The notes under the pieces: model-generated
The model's input: only the letters and a program-made list of their open reading frames with translations
What the model was told of the DNA's origin: nothing
The model's database searches: none
Shown here: one piece after another, positions 1 through 8,253 of the stretch
How the letters are laid out: every line of letters starts with the position of its first letter
How positions within the stretch are numbered: the stretch's first letter is position 1
From: Treponema sp. UBA4319
GTDB taxonomy: Bacteria > Spirochaetota > Spirochaetia > Treponematales > Treponemataceae
Direction: 5' to 3'
Assembly: GCA_002393865.1 (NCBI GenBank)
Contig: DGUD01000210.1
Coordinates: 1-32,981, forward strand
Length of the DNA: 32,981 bases
Program-made: the position numbers and the translations under genes

Positions 1-305
1 GCAGTTTCTGCTATGTGGACGACCTGGTACGCGGCTTCCTCTGCCTCATGGACAGCGATGACTCCGTTACGGGGCCGGTAAACATGGGGAATCCGGGGGA
101 ATTTACGATGCTGGAGCTGGCGGAGAAGGTTATCTCCCTGACCGGCAGCAAATCCCGTCTGGTATATAAGCCGCTGCCCGGCGATGACCCCAAGCAGCGC
201 CGCCCGGATATCACGCTTGCCGGGCAGCTTTTTTCGTGGAAGCCGGAAATCATGTTGGATGAAGGCTTGCAGAGGACAATTGAATATTTTAAGACCGTTT
301 TATGA
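1..305 (+). CDS. UDP-glucuronate decarboxylase (UXS type), 3' end only
   Basis: The open frame enters from the left edge and ends at a TGA that overlaps the next ATG (ATGA). About 100 C-terminal residues remain. They read like the end of UDP-glucuronic acid decarboxylases of the extended SDR family, with '[11 protein letters not shown]', '[12 protein letters not shown]' and '[10 protein letters not shown]', motifs that are highly conserved in UXS proteins. Enzymes of this family use NAD to oxidise and decarboxylate UDP-glucuronate, giving UDP-xylose (or the 4-keto pentose) in the cytoplasm. The catalytic YxxxK and the NAD-binding GxxGxxG lie upstream of the window and cannot be checked. Translational coupling to the ABC permease places it in the glycan operon, as a supplier of a pentose or 4-keto-pentose precursor. 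A related dTDP- or UDP-sugar epimerase is possible but fits these motifs less well. Confidence 0.85.
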   Translation, partial: SFCYVDDLVRGFLCLMDSDDSVTGPVNMGNPGEFTMLELAEKVISLTGSKSRLVYKPLPGDDPKQRRPDITLAGQLFSWKPEIMLDEGLQRTIEYFKTVL

Positions 306-1156
306 GTATCGCAAAGTCACAGGGCTGGGACAAGGTTATCAGCGCCAGGCATAAGCTGTTTGATTTGCGGCTGTCCGAGGTTCTGGAATACCGGGATCTG
401 ATGCTGCTGTTCATCAAGCGCGACCTTGTCGTCCAGTACAAGCAGACGGTGCTCGGCCCGCTGTGGTTCATCCTGCAGCCGCTCTTTTCGACTGTCATGT
501 ACACCTTTGTCTTCGGCAGACTGGCGAATCTCGGCACTGACGGCGTTCCCTACCTCCTCTTTTATTACGGCGGGACGATGCTGTGGACGTATTTCTCGAC
601 GACGCTGACCGGTGTCGCCAATACATTCCTCGAGAATGCCGCCGTGTTCAGCAAGGTCTACTTTCCCCGTCTTACGGTTCCCGTCTCCAAGACGGTGGGG
701 CTTGTCGTCAAACTGCTCATTCAGTTTGTCATTTTAATGATATTTTATACATATTATCTGGTGAAGGGTGCCGGGCTGCATCCGTCGCTGTGGGTATGCG
801 CCTTCCCGCTGCTCATCGTCTGGATTGGTGTCCTCGGATGCAGCTTCGGTATGATAATTTCTTCCCTGACGACGAAATATCGCGATTTGAACCAGCTGTT
901 GTCCTTCGGTATGTCACTGCTCATGTACGCGACACCGGTTGTGTACCCGCTCTCCCAGGCTCCGCAGAAATTCCGCTGGCTTTTTTTTGTGAACCCGATG
1001 AGCGCGCCGGTGGAGCTGTTCAGGGTCTGGTTCTACGGGGCAGGGGCAGTTCCTGCGGAGATGGTGCTGCTGAGCGTCGCCATCACTGCGCTGGCGCTCT
1101 TTGCGGGACTCGTGCTTTTTACGCGAAACGAACGGACGTTTGTGGATGTTATATAA
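302..1156 (+). CDS. wzm: ABC-2 type polysaccharide export permease (Wzm-like)
   Basis: This 284-residue integral membrane protein has the usual length and pattern of Wzm/KpsM permeases. A cytoplasmic N-terminal stretch carries '[13 protein letters not shown]' followed by '[11 protein letters not shown]' (residues about 38-60), and roughly six hydrophobic segments follow up to residue 275. The conserved '[11 protein letters not shown]' sits near residue 230. In characterised systems, Wzm dimers form the inner-membrane channel for undecaprenyl-diphosphate-linked O-polysaccharide and are driven by the ATPase Wzt. Wzt usually lies next door, but here the only candidate is about 18 kb downstream at 19292-20542. 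The start overlaps the previous stop and has no clear ribosome-binding site, so translation is probably coupled. I am confident of the family; the substrate is unknown. Confidence 0.93.
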   Translation: MSIAKSQGWDKVISARHKLFDLRLSEVLEYRDLMLLFIKRDLVVQYKQTVLGPLWFILQPLFSTVMYTFVFGRLANLGTDGVPYLLFYYGGTMLWTYFSTTLTGVANTFLENAAVFSKVYFPRLTVPVSKTVGLVVKLLIQFVILMIFYTYYLVKGAGLHPSLWVCAFPLLIVWIGVLGCSFGMIISSLTTKYRDLNQLLSFGMSLLMYATPVVYPLSQAPQKFRWLFFVNPMSAPVELFRVWFYGAGAVPAEMVLLSVAITALALFAGLVLFTRNERTFVDVI

Positions 1157-1158
1157 GT

Positions 1159-2136
1159 ATGAAGAAGATTTCAACTGTTGTTCCCGTCTATAATGAAAGC
1201 GAGAACGTGCCGCTGATATATCAGGCGCTCAAGGACGTCGCGGCGACGCTTCCTGCCTACGCCTGGGAGTTCGTCTTTATCAATGACGGCAGCAGCGATG
1301 ATTCGTGGGAGGAGCTTAGGCGGATAGCGGCTTCGGATTCCCGCGTCGTGGCGCTTGACTTTAGCCGGAATTTCGGCAAGGAGCTTGCGCTGACCGCCGG
1401 AGTGCGCCACTGCACCGGCGATGCCGCCATCTTCCTTGACGCGGACTTGCAGCATCCGCCTGCCCTGATACCGGAATTCATCCGGAAGTGGGAGCAGGGT
1501 GCGGAAGTCGTCGCGAGCCTGCGGAAGTCCACGGAAAGGAAATCCCTGCTGAAGAACATCGGCTCCCGGCTCTTCTACCACCTGATGAATTCCTGTGCGC
1601 CTGCCCAGCTTACGCCGAATGCGACGGATTTTAAGCTCGTTGACCGCAAGGTTATCACCGAGCTGCTCCGCTTTACCGAGCACAAGCGTATGTTCCGGGG
1701 GCTCATCGAATGGCTGGGCTTCCGCACGGAATACGTCGAGTTTGTCGCCCCGGAGCGCATCCACGGCAAGGCGACATATTCTTTCGGCAAGCTGGTGAGC
1801 CTCGCGGTGAACAGCATGGCGAGCTTCTCTCTTTTTCCCCTCAAGCTCGTGGGCTACCTTGGCGTCTTTGTCACCTTTGTGAGCGCAGCGCTGCTGGCCT
1901 TTATGATTTTTCAGAATTTTATCCTGCATACCGAATTGTTCAGCTCCATCGCCTTCGTCATCGTCGCTAATACGCTGGTGCTCGGCGTCGTGCTCATCGC
2001 CCTCGGCCTTATGGCGCTCTATATCGGGCAGATTCACGACGAGGTGATAAACCGTCCGCTTTTTGTCATCCGGGAGAAAGTGGGCGGCGGGGGGCACTCT
2101 GGCGCTGCATCCGGTGAAGGTGGTGAGGCAACGTGA
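1159..2136 (+). CDS. Polyprenyl-phosphate GT2 glycosyltransferase (GtrB/DPM1/ArnC-like)
   Basis: A 325-residue enzyme. The GT-A domain begins with 'STVVPVYNESENV', followed by 'INDGSSDDSW' (D43) and the metal-binding 'FLDADLQHP' (D94xD96). After about residue 225 come two long hydrophobic stretches, with 'SLFPLKLVGYLG' leading into the first and the second ending before 'YIGQIHDEV'. This two-helix C-terminus is characteristic of GtrB/ArnC/DPM1-like enzymes that move a sugar from a nucleotide donor onto undecaprenyl phosphate at the cytoplasmic face. The frame stays open far upstream, but ATG 1159 is the sensible start: it lies 2 nt after the permease stop and begins directly with the GT2 motif. 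The tail is glycine-rich. The gene overlaps the next start by 4 nt (GTGA). The donor sugar cannot be read from the sequence. Confidence 0.88.
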   Translation: MKKISTVVPVYNESENVPLIYQALKDVAATLPAYAWEFVFINDGSSDDSWEELRRIAASDSRVVALDFSRNFGKELALTAGVRHCTGDAAIFLDADLQHPPALIPEFIRKWEQGAEVVASLRKSTERKSLLKNIGSRLFYHLMNSCAPAQLTPNATDFKLVDRKVITELLRFTEHKRMFRGLIEWLGFRTEYVEFVAPERIHGKATYSFGKLVSLAVNSMASFSLFPLKLVGYLGVFVTFVSAALLAFMIFQNFILHTELFSSIAFVIVANTLVLGVVLIALGLMALYIGQIHDEVINRPLFVIREKVGGGGHSGAASGEGGEAT

Positions 2137-3893
2137 TTTTCCATAAGATAAAAAGCGCCTTCTCGGTGTTCGGGCAGTTCTGGGGAATCCTCTCAGGAAA
2201 ATTCCGCCTGCAGTTCGTGCTCATCTCGCTTGCCATCGTGGCGGGCGCCCTGCTTGAGACCTTCGCGGTCTCGGTGCTGCTGCCCTTTATTCAGGCGCTG
2301 CTGACGCCGGAAGAGCTGATGCGCAGCTCCTACATGCGGCCGCTCGTCGCGTTTTTCCGCATAAAGACGACGGGCTCCTTTGTCCTCTTTGTCTCCCTGG
2401 GGGTTGTCGCCCTGTACGTCGTCAAGAATCTGTACCAGGTGCTCAGCAATTACTGGCAGGGAAAATTCCGCACGAACCTGCAGGGCTATGTCTCAAGCAC
2501 AATCCTGAAATCCTACCTGCACCGGCCCTATTCCTTTTTTATCGCGAACAACTCGTCGGCGCTCCTGAGGAACGTAATCGGTGACGCGAACGGAATCATG
2601 ACATGCGTCATCAGCATGTTCTCCGTCATCACGACGGTGTTCATCGTCTTTTTCATGTTCATATTCCTCTTCGTCACCAATTTCACCCTCGCGCTCGGCC
2701 TGCTGCTCTCCGCGCTCCTTGTGCTGCTGGTGCCCGTCTTTGTGCTGGGGCCGCCGCTGCGCGATGCGGGCGACAATCTCCGCTCGATGGATTCCGTGTG
2801 CTACAAGTACTGCTCGCAGGCCTTCCAGGGAATAAAGGAGATAATCGTCAGCCACAAGGAGTCGTTCTTTGCGGACGAATACAGAAAGGCCTATAAAAAG
2901 AAGAATGTCTACGACGTGAAGGTCTGCGTGCTGGGGCGCCTTTCCGCCAACATAATAGAGACCGTCTGCATCTCCGCGCTGATTCTGATAGTCGCCATCA
3001 GCGTCGTCTCCGGCAAAGCGCTTTCCGAGGCCATGGTGGCGGAGCTTGGCGCCTTTGCGATGGCCGCTTTCAAGCTGCTGATTGCCTTTTCCGGGCTTTC
3101 AACCAGCTTCAATGATTTTATCGTCCAGTATGCGGCGCTCTCATCGGCCTACGAGAATCTGGCGGGCATGGAGCTGCTGCCAGATGAGGCTCCTGCAGAG
3201 CCGCTCAGTTTTGACGCTTTCCTCGAATTCAAGGGGATTTCCTTTGCCTACGAGACGAACAAGGCGCATGAGGTTCTGCACGACGTGAATGTCCGTATAC
3301 AGAAGGGGGATGTCATCGGAATAAAAGGCGCGTCCGGCGCAGGAAAGACGACGTTCGTGGATATACTGCTGGGACTGCTGCAGCCGTCCAGCGGCTCTAT
3401 TCTGATTGACGGAACTGCCCTGACAAAGCAGAACCTGCAGTCCTGGCTGAAAAAGCTTTCCTACGTGCCGCAGGCTGCCTATCTGCTTGACGAGTCCATC
3501 CGCCTGAACGTCGCATTCGGGGTGCCGGAAGACAAGATTGACGATGCGCAGATTCAGACCGTCCTGAAGGAATCTATGCTCTCCGACTATGTGGACAGCC
3601 TGCCGGCGCGGGAGAATACCGTTGTCGGCGAGCGGGGCGTCCAGATGTCCGGCGGGCAGCGGCAGCGGCTCTCCATCGCGCGGGCGCTCTACACGAATCC
3701 GGAGGTCATCATATTCGACGAGGCGACGTCCGCGCTGGACGAGTCCACCGAAAAGGAAATCATGGAGTCCATCGACCGGCTTATCGGCCACAAGACCCTG
3801 ATTATTATTGCGCACCGGCTCTCCACGCTCAAAAAGTGCAACAAAATTTTTGAGGTGAAGGACGGGACGGTGAGCGTCTCAGAACAGACGTAA
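2133..3893 (+). CDS. ABC exporter, fused membrane and ATPase domains (PglK/MsbA-like)
   Basis: This 586-residue half-transporter has a membrane domain of about six helices over residues 1-330 and a complete nucleotide-binding domain after it. The Walker A is 'GASGAGKTT' (399-407), the signature is 'SGGQRQRLSIARA' (from 506) and the Walker B is 'VIIFDEATSALD' with D529 and E530; the switch region is 'IIAHRLSTL'. Length and layout match lipid and lipid-linked-oligosaccharide flippases such as PglK and MsbA, which act as homodimers in the inner membrane. Given the neighbours, flipping a lipid-linked glycan is more likely than drug or peptide export, but this is inference. The start is a GTG overlapping the previous stop. 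It is the second independent export system in the locus, besides Wzm/Wzt. Confidence 0.9.
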   Translation: MIFHKIKSAFSVFGQFWGILSGKFRLQFVLISLAIVAGALLETFAVSVLLPFIQALLTPEELMRSSYMRPLVAFFRIKTTGSFVLFVSLGVVALYVVKNLYQVLSNYWQGKFRTNLQGYVSSTILKSYLHRPYSFFIANNSSALLRNVIGDANGIMTCVISMFSVITTVFIVFFMFIFLFVTNFTLALGLLLSALLVLLVPVFVLGPPLRDAGDNLRSMDSVCYKYCSQAFQGIKEIIVSHKESFFADEYRKAYKKKNVYDVKVCVLGRLSANIIETVCISALILIVAISVVSGKALSEAMVAELGAFAMAAFKLLIAFSGLSTSFNDFIVQYAALSSAYENLAGMELLPDEAPAEPLSFDAFLEFKGISFAYETNKAHEVLHDVNVRIQKGDVIGIKGASGAGKTTFVDILLGLLQPSSGSILIDGTALTKQNLQSWLKKLSYVPQAAYLLDESIRLNVAFGVPEDKIDDAQIQTVLKESMLSDYVDSLPARENTVVGERGVQMSGGQRQRLSIARALYTNPEVIIFDEATSALDESTEKEIMESIDRLIGHKTLIIIAHRLSTLKKCNKIFEVKDGTVSVSEQT

Positions 3894-3947
3894 GGCAGGC
3901 TCCGGGGATTCGTCCGAGTCCCTGAGCTGCCTGAGACACGACAGCCG

Positions 3948-4973
3948 ATGCTTCAGAATCCTATGCTTCCCGCAGTCTCCATCATTTGCCCGGTCTACAA
4001 CAAGGAGCGCTTCCTTACGGAATGTATTTCTTCGTTCCTTGCCCAGACCTTGCGGAATATCCAGATTATCCTGATTGACGATGGCTCCACGGATGGAAGC
4101 AGCGCAATCTGCGCAGAATTTGCGCGGAAAGACAGCCGCATCGACTATACCAAAATACAGAATTCCGGGGTATCAAAAGCGAGGAACACGGGGATTCCCC
4201 TTGCCACCGGGGAATATGTGATTTTTCCTGACGCGGATGACAGCATAGACGCGCGGATGCTGGAGACGATGTACGCGGCCGCCAAGGAGAGCGATGCCGA
4301 TATGGTGATATGCGGAATCAAGGGCTATCCGTTCCCCTCGAGGCAAGCGCCTTGCGCCTACAGCCTGCGGCAGCTGAAGACGCTGCATCCCGTGCAGTTC
4401 AATTCTTCCAGCAACAAGCTGTTCCGGCGCTCGTTCCTGCAGGTGCACGATGAGCTGCGCTTTTTTGAGGCGTCCCGCTATTTTGAAGATGTTAATTTTG
4501 TCTTAAAATTTTTATCGTTTTCGACGCAGGTCTGCGTGGTACCGGAATGCATGTACAATTATTGCAGGAACGAGGATTCCGCCACGAGCGCCACCACGTT
4601 CCAGCTGGAGAGCGCATATAGGAAGACGCTGGGCATCATCAGGACTTTTGCCGACGTGCAGTCCTTTTTTGCCGCGCACGGCGCCTCTGCCGAGCTGCTG
4701 CGCTTTTTCCGCTTTGAGCTTGACCGCTGCGCCGTGAACCCCATACTCTTCGAGAACATCCAGAACTGCTACCTCTTCGGGACGGACGTGCCGCTGCGGT
4801 CGGTACGGCAGTATTGTGCCAGAATCAGGGACGCGCTGGGCGTGTTCCGCCACGTGAGCGTACGGGCATCGCTCGTCGCGTTTTTACGTTTTCAGATTAT
4901 TTTCTTGTTCAAAAGAAACAAGCTGTTCATGCGCCGGATGCGCCGCCATTACGGGCTTCCTGCCGGGGACTGA
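3948..4973 (+). CDS. GT2 family glycosyltransferase
   Basis: A 341-residue protein with an N-terminal GT-A domain. 'SIICPVYNKERFL' opens it, 'LIDDGSTDGS' (D44-D45) contacts the nucleotide and 'FPDADDSI' (D95, D97-D98) supplies the DxD metal site. The C-terminal 200 residues are poorly conserved, as expected of an acceptor-specific region, and end in a basic, weakly hydrophobic tail. It probably adds one sugar to the growing polyprenyl-linked chain on the cytoplasmic face. ATG 3963 is an alternative start that would drop five residues. A 54-nt spacer with a weak hairpin separates it from the exporter, and 4 nt separate it from the next GT2 gene. Donor and linkage are unknown. Confidence 0.87.
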   Translation: MLQNPMLPAVSIICPVYNKERFLTECISSFLAQTLRNIQIILIDDGSTDGSSAICAEFARKDSRIDYTKIQNSGVSKARNTGIPLATGEYVIFPDADDSIDARMLETMYAAAKESDADMVICGIKGYPFPSRQAPCAYSLRQLKTLHPVQFNSSSNKLFRRSFLQVHDELRFFEASRYFEDVNFVLKFLSFSTQVCVVPECMYNYCRNEDSATSATTFQLESAYRKTLGIIRTFADVQSFFAAHGASAELLRFFRFELDRCAVNPILFENIQNCYLFGTDVPLRSVRQYCARIRDALGVFRHVSVRASLVAFLRFQIIFLFKRNKLFMRRMRRHYGLPAGD

Positions 4974-4977
4974 TGCC

Positions 4978-5913
4978 ATGCCGCTTGTCTCTGTCGCAAT
5001 GACCACATATAACGGCGAGCGCTATCTGCGCGAGCAGCTGGACTCAATCTTCCGCCAGACCGTGCAGGATTTCGAGCTTGTCATCCGTGACGACTGCTCT
5101 TCTGACGGAACGTGGCAGATTGTGCAGGACTACGCGGGACGCTTTCCGTGCATACGGGCCGTCAGGAATGAGCGGAACGTCGGCTTCAGGCAGAATTTTG
5201 CGGACGCGCTTTCCTTGTGCACGGGTGATTTTGTCGCGTTTGCCGATCAGGACGATGTGTGGACGGAGCGGCACCTTGAGCTGCTGCTCGGCTCTATCGG
5301 CGACAAAGACCTTGCCTGCGCGGACGCGGAGCTGGTGGACGAGACGCTGCACCCCCTGCAGCTGCGGATGCATGAGGTCTGCCATCTTTCCCGCCCCTTT
5401 GCGGACGAGCGGAGCCTGCGCTATTTCCTCTTCTGCGGGCACAACTTTGTGCAGGGGGCAGCGATGCTGGTGCGCCGCTCCTTTCTGCTGCAGCATATCC
5501 CGATACCGGAGCTCGCGGAATTCCATGATTACTGGTTCGCGCTGCATGCCGCGCTGGGGAATGGAATCGCCTATTCCTTTGAGCCGGTGCTGCTCTACCG
5601 GCAGCATGGCGGCAACGTGACGGAGATGAACACGACTTCCCTGCTCAGGCGGACGGTGACGGCAATCCGGCTGCGCGGCGAGCACCGGGAGCACAAGCGC
5701 CGCCAGATTGCCTTGCTGGAGCTGCTGCTGGCGGAGCACCAAGGGCAGGTCGGAGAAGCTGCCCTACAGGACTGCCTCGGCTTTTTCCGTGCGTGGGAAG
5801 CAAAGCGTTCCCCTTCCTATGTGTATTTTTTCTTAAAAAATTATAAGCTGACGCACGCAAGCGAGTCTTTTGCCGGTATCGTGCCGGAATTCGTGTATCT
5901 GCTTTTTTTTTGA
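4978..5913 (+). CDS. GT2 family glycosyltransferase, rhamnosyltransferase-like
   Basis: A 311-residue GT-A enzyme. 'SVAMTTYNGERYL' at the N-terminus, 'IRDDCSSDGT' (D38-D39) and 'FADQDDVW' (D90, D92, D93) are the motif set often seen in O-antigen rhamnosyltransferases and related GT2 enzymes. The 'DQDDVW' form of the metal motif is the main reason for the rhamnosyltransferase-like label. No rhamnose biosynthesis genes are visible here, so the actual donor is open. A conserved-looking 'HDYWFALHAA' lies near residue 180. It follows the previous gene by 4 nt and is clearly part of the same transcription unit. The C-terminus ends in a short hydrophobic run. Confidence 0.87.
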   Translation: MPLVSVAMTTYNGERYLREQLDSIFRQTVQDFELVIRDDCSSDGTWQIVQDYAGRFPCIRAVRNERNVGFRQNFADALSLCTGDFVAFADQDDVWTERHLELLLGSIGDKDLACADAELVDETLHPLQLRMHEVCHLSRPFADERSLRYFLFCGHNFVQGAAMLVRRSFLLQHIPIPELAEFHDYWFALHAALGNGIAYSFEPVLLYRQHGGNVTEMNTTSLLRRTVTAIRLRGEHREHKRRQIALLELLLAEHQGQVGEAALQDCLGFFRAWEAKRSPSYVYFFLKNYKLTHASESFAGIVPEFVYLLFF

Positions 5914-5942
5914 GACTGGCTCCTGAAAGGATTTGAGAAATT

Positions 5943-6977
5943 ATGACAGGCGATTCAATCCGTGTCAGCGTCATTGTTCCCGTATACAACACGGTCCCGG
6001 CCTATCTGTCCCAGTGCATAGAGGGGGTGCTGCGGCAAAGCGTTCCGCCATCCGAGCTGCTTCTGATAGACGACTGCAGCACGAATGAGGAGACGCTTGC
6101 CCTGCTTGCCAGCTACGCGCAGCAAGAGGATGGGGCTGTCCGCATCCGGCTGCTCCGCAACGAGAAAAACGGCGGCATATCCGCATCAAGGAACCGGGGA
6201 ATACGAGAGGCTTGCGGGAACTGGATAATTTTCCTTGACCACGATGACTACTGGCAGCCTGCGTATCTGGAGGAGCTGACGGCGTGCGCGGCCGCGCATG
6301 CGGACGCGGATCTGGTCGTGAGCGGTTACACGATGGTGGCTGCGGACGGCAGCCCCTTATATACCTATCCGGCGGTAGATGAGCGCGAGGATTCCCCGTA
6401 TTTTCCCTTCGGCTCCTCGGCTCCATGGAACCGGCTGATACTGCGGCAAAAGCTTCTGGACAATGCCATCTGCTTTCCGTCAGGCTGCCTTGCTGAGGAT
6501 CTGGTCTTCAACATGCGCTGCAGCCTCAGCTTTTCCGGCATATACGCGCTCAGGGCGTCCGGATACTGTAACCGGGCAAACGACGCCTCTACCTCCCGTG
6601 GCAGCGCCTTTGCACGGATGCCCTATGCCAAAATGCCCTTTGCCGACCTTGAGGACATCTGCGCGCAGGCGGCTTCTGGCGCTGCGGATACGGAGGCCTT
6701 GTCCGGAGCCGTGCTGAATATACTGGTGCTCTTGTCCTGCGTGTTCTGCCGCAAAAGCCCACGCCAGGACAAAAGGCGTGCCGCCGCTGCCGCCAGCGCA
6801 ATCGGAAGGCGCTATATCCGCCATCCGCTTAGAATTATATTAAAATATCTTGAAAATGTGCGGAGCGGCAAGGCGCTGTGCATACTGGATACCTTGTTCG
6901 CCTGTGCGCTGCATCTCCGGCTCTCGTATCCGTACTGCCTGTGCATGTCGGCTCTGATATCTGTCTTAAAAAAGTGA
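5943..6977 (+). CDS. GT2 family glycosyltransferase
   Basis: A 344-residue GT-A glycosyltransferase. The N-terminal motif is 'SVIVPVYNTVPAYL', the nucleotide-contact motif is 'LIDDCSTNEE' (D43-D44), and the metal site is 'FLDHDDYW' (D99, D101, D102). 'GGISASRNRGI' just before it is typical of GT2 enzymes. 'CLAEDLVFNMRC' near residue 185 is the likely acidic, catalytic-base region (the ED motif of related proteins). It is one of five adjacent and clearly different GT2 genes, which suggests a repeat unit of several sugars rather than recent tandem duplication. A perfect 11-bp inverted repeat follows its stop. Substrates are unknown. Confidence 0.87.
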   Translation: MTGDSIRVSVIVPVYNTVPAYLSQCIEGVLRQSVPPSELLLIDDCSTNEETLALLASYAQQEDGAVRIRLLRNEKNGGISASRNRGIREACGNWIIFLDHDDYWQPAYLEELTACAAAHADADLVVSGYTMVAADGSPLYTYPAVDEREDSPYFPFGSSAPWNRLILRQKLLDNAICFPSGCLAEDLVFNMRCSLSFSGIYALRASGYCNRANDASTSRGSAFARMPYAKMPFADLEDICAQAASGAADTEALSGAVLNILVLLSCVFCRKSPRQDKRRAAAAASAIGRRYIRHPLRIILKYLENVRSGKALCILDTLFACALHLRLSYPYCLCMSALISVLKK

Positions 6978-6981
6978 GCGG

Positions 6982-7018
6982 AAGCCCGGAAACTCCCTTT
7001 GCTGGGCTTTCCGGGCTT
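6982..7018 (+). terminator. Hairpin after the third GT2 gene, terminator-like but without a T-run
   Basis: A perfect 11-bp inverted repeat, AAGCCCGGAAA (6982-6992) with TTTCCGGGCTT (7008-7018), has a 15-nt loop and starts 4 nt after the stop codon. No T-tract follows, so it may be a weak or factor-dependent terminator or an mRNA-stabilising hairpin that allows read-through into the following GT genes. Confidence 0.5.
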
Positions 7019-7082
7019 GCTGCGTGTGCTTATACCTGCCCCTGAAAACCCCTGTTTTTAGAGGCTCCCTCAAGGAACTCCG

Positions 7083-8111
7083 ATGTATTCAATTTCGATA
7101 GTGACACCGACCTTCAACTCCATGCGGACGCTGGACGATTACATGCAGGCAATCCTGAGCCAGAGCTACCCGCATGACAAGCTGGAGATTATTTTTGCGG
7201 ACGGGGGGTCGACGGACGGGACGCTGGAAAAAATCGCCTCGTACGCGAGCTCCTGCGGCATCCCGGTCTCCGTCTGTCCGAATCCGCTCCGTACGGGGGA
7301 AGCAGGGAAGGCCGTCGGCGTAAAAAAGGCGCGCAACGACATCATCTGCCTGCTTGACAGCGACAACATCATGCCTGACGAGGGCTGGCTGCTCCGCATG
7401 ATGCGCCCCTTCGACGAGGAGGCCGTCATCGCGAGCGAGCCGATAGAATATACGTGGCGGCGTGAGGATTCTGTGATAAACAGGTACTGCGCGCTCATCG
7501 GCATGAATGACCCGCTGTGCATGTTTACCGGCAACTATGACCGGCGCTGCCTTGTTACCGGCAGGTGGACGGAGGTCAGGCGGGAGGAGCGCGACTGCGG
7601 GGACTACCTTTCCGTAAAATTCGACCCCAAGATGATTCCCACCATCGGTGCGAACGGCTTCTGCATCCGCACCGCCGCGCTTATGTCGCATTTTTCCGGG
7701 GATTACCTCTTTGACATCGACGTGCTCTGGGAAATCATGCAGCAGAGCCCGGATGTCCGCATCGCGAAGGTCAAGACCGGCATCGTCCACCTTTTCTGCC
7801 CCGACGTGCGGACATTCTGCCGCAAGCAGAACCGCCGTATCACGGATTTTTTGTTTTTCAGCGAGGCAAAGGGGCGCACCTACCCGTGGAGCAAGATAAG
7901 CAAGGGCAGGATAATCCTTTTTGCCTTGTGCTGCGTGACGATTATTCCGCTTGCGGTACAGGCCTTTGCTGGCTGGTGCCGCAAGCATGATGGTGCCGCA
8001 TGGGCATTCCACGTGCCGGCCTGCTGGATTACGCTCTGGGTGTACGGTCTGGGGACAATCCGCGGTCTCTTTGTGCGCAAGCAGGCCGACCGGACTGGCT
8101 GGAAGCAGTAG
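7083..8111 (+). CDS. GT2 family glycosyltransferase with C-terminal hydrophobic segment
   Basis: A 342-residue GT2 enzyme. 'SIVTPTFNSMRTL', 'FADGGSTDGT' (D40) and 'LLDSDNIMP' (D92xD94) define the GT-A fold. 'VGVKKARNDII' precedes the DxD as in family members that act on extended substrates. A hydrophobic stretch near residues 278-295 may bring the enzyme to the membrane. A good ribosome-binding site, AAGGA at 7072-7076, lies 6 nt before the ATG and fixes the start. The 105-nt gap before it contains the hairpin at 6982-7018 and a GGCTCC motif seen in several spacers of this locus. The sugar transferred is unknown. Confidence 0.86.
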   Translation: MYSISIVTPTFNSMRTLDDYMQAILSQSYPHDKLEIIFADGGSTDGTLEKIASYASSCGIPVSVCPNPLRTGEAGKAVGVKKARNDIICLLDSDNIMPDEGWLLRMMRPFDEEAVIASEPIEYTWRREDSVINRYCALIGMNDPLCMFTGNYDRRCLVTGRWTEVRREERDCGDYLSVKFDPKMIPTIGANGFCIRTAALMSHFSGDYLFDIDVLWEIMQQSPDVRIAKVKTGIVHLFCPDVRTFCRKQNRRITDFLFFSEAKGRTYPWSKISKGRIILFALCCVTIIPLAVQAFAGWCRKHDGAAWAFHVPACWITLWVYGLGTIRGLFVRKQADRTGWKQ

Positions 8112-8170
8112 GAAGAGGACACCCGTTTTTTTGATTCGAGCGGAAGGGATGCATCCTCGCCCCTTGGTGC

Positions 8171-8221
8171 AGGATACGCTGCTTTTCCGCCATCGTTAAG
8201 GATAGCGCTGTTTTCCGCATC
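8171..8221 (+). repeat. Imperfect direct repeat in the spacer between two GT2 genes
   Basis: Two similar units, beginning AGGATACGCTG at 8171 and AGGATAGCGCTG at 8199, each continue into a 'TTTTCCGC(C)ATC' block. The period is about 28 nt. They lie in the 142-nt spacer 8112-8253, which otherwise shows no gene. This may be a small duplication or a paired binding site; the sequence does not decide. Confidence 0.4.
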
Positions 8222-8253
8222 TGGCGGCAGGCCGCGCGCAAAAGGAGCACTGT

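Noticed and set aside
583..1158. Upstream extension of the GtrB-like gene into the wzm gene
   Set aside because: The open frame continues there, but the residues overlap the permease in another frame and do not resemble GT2. ATG 1159 begins directly with the family motif.
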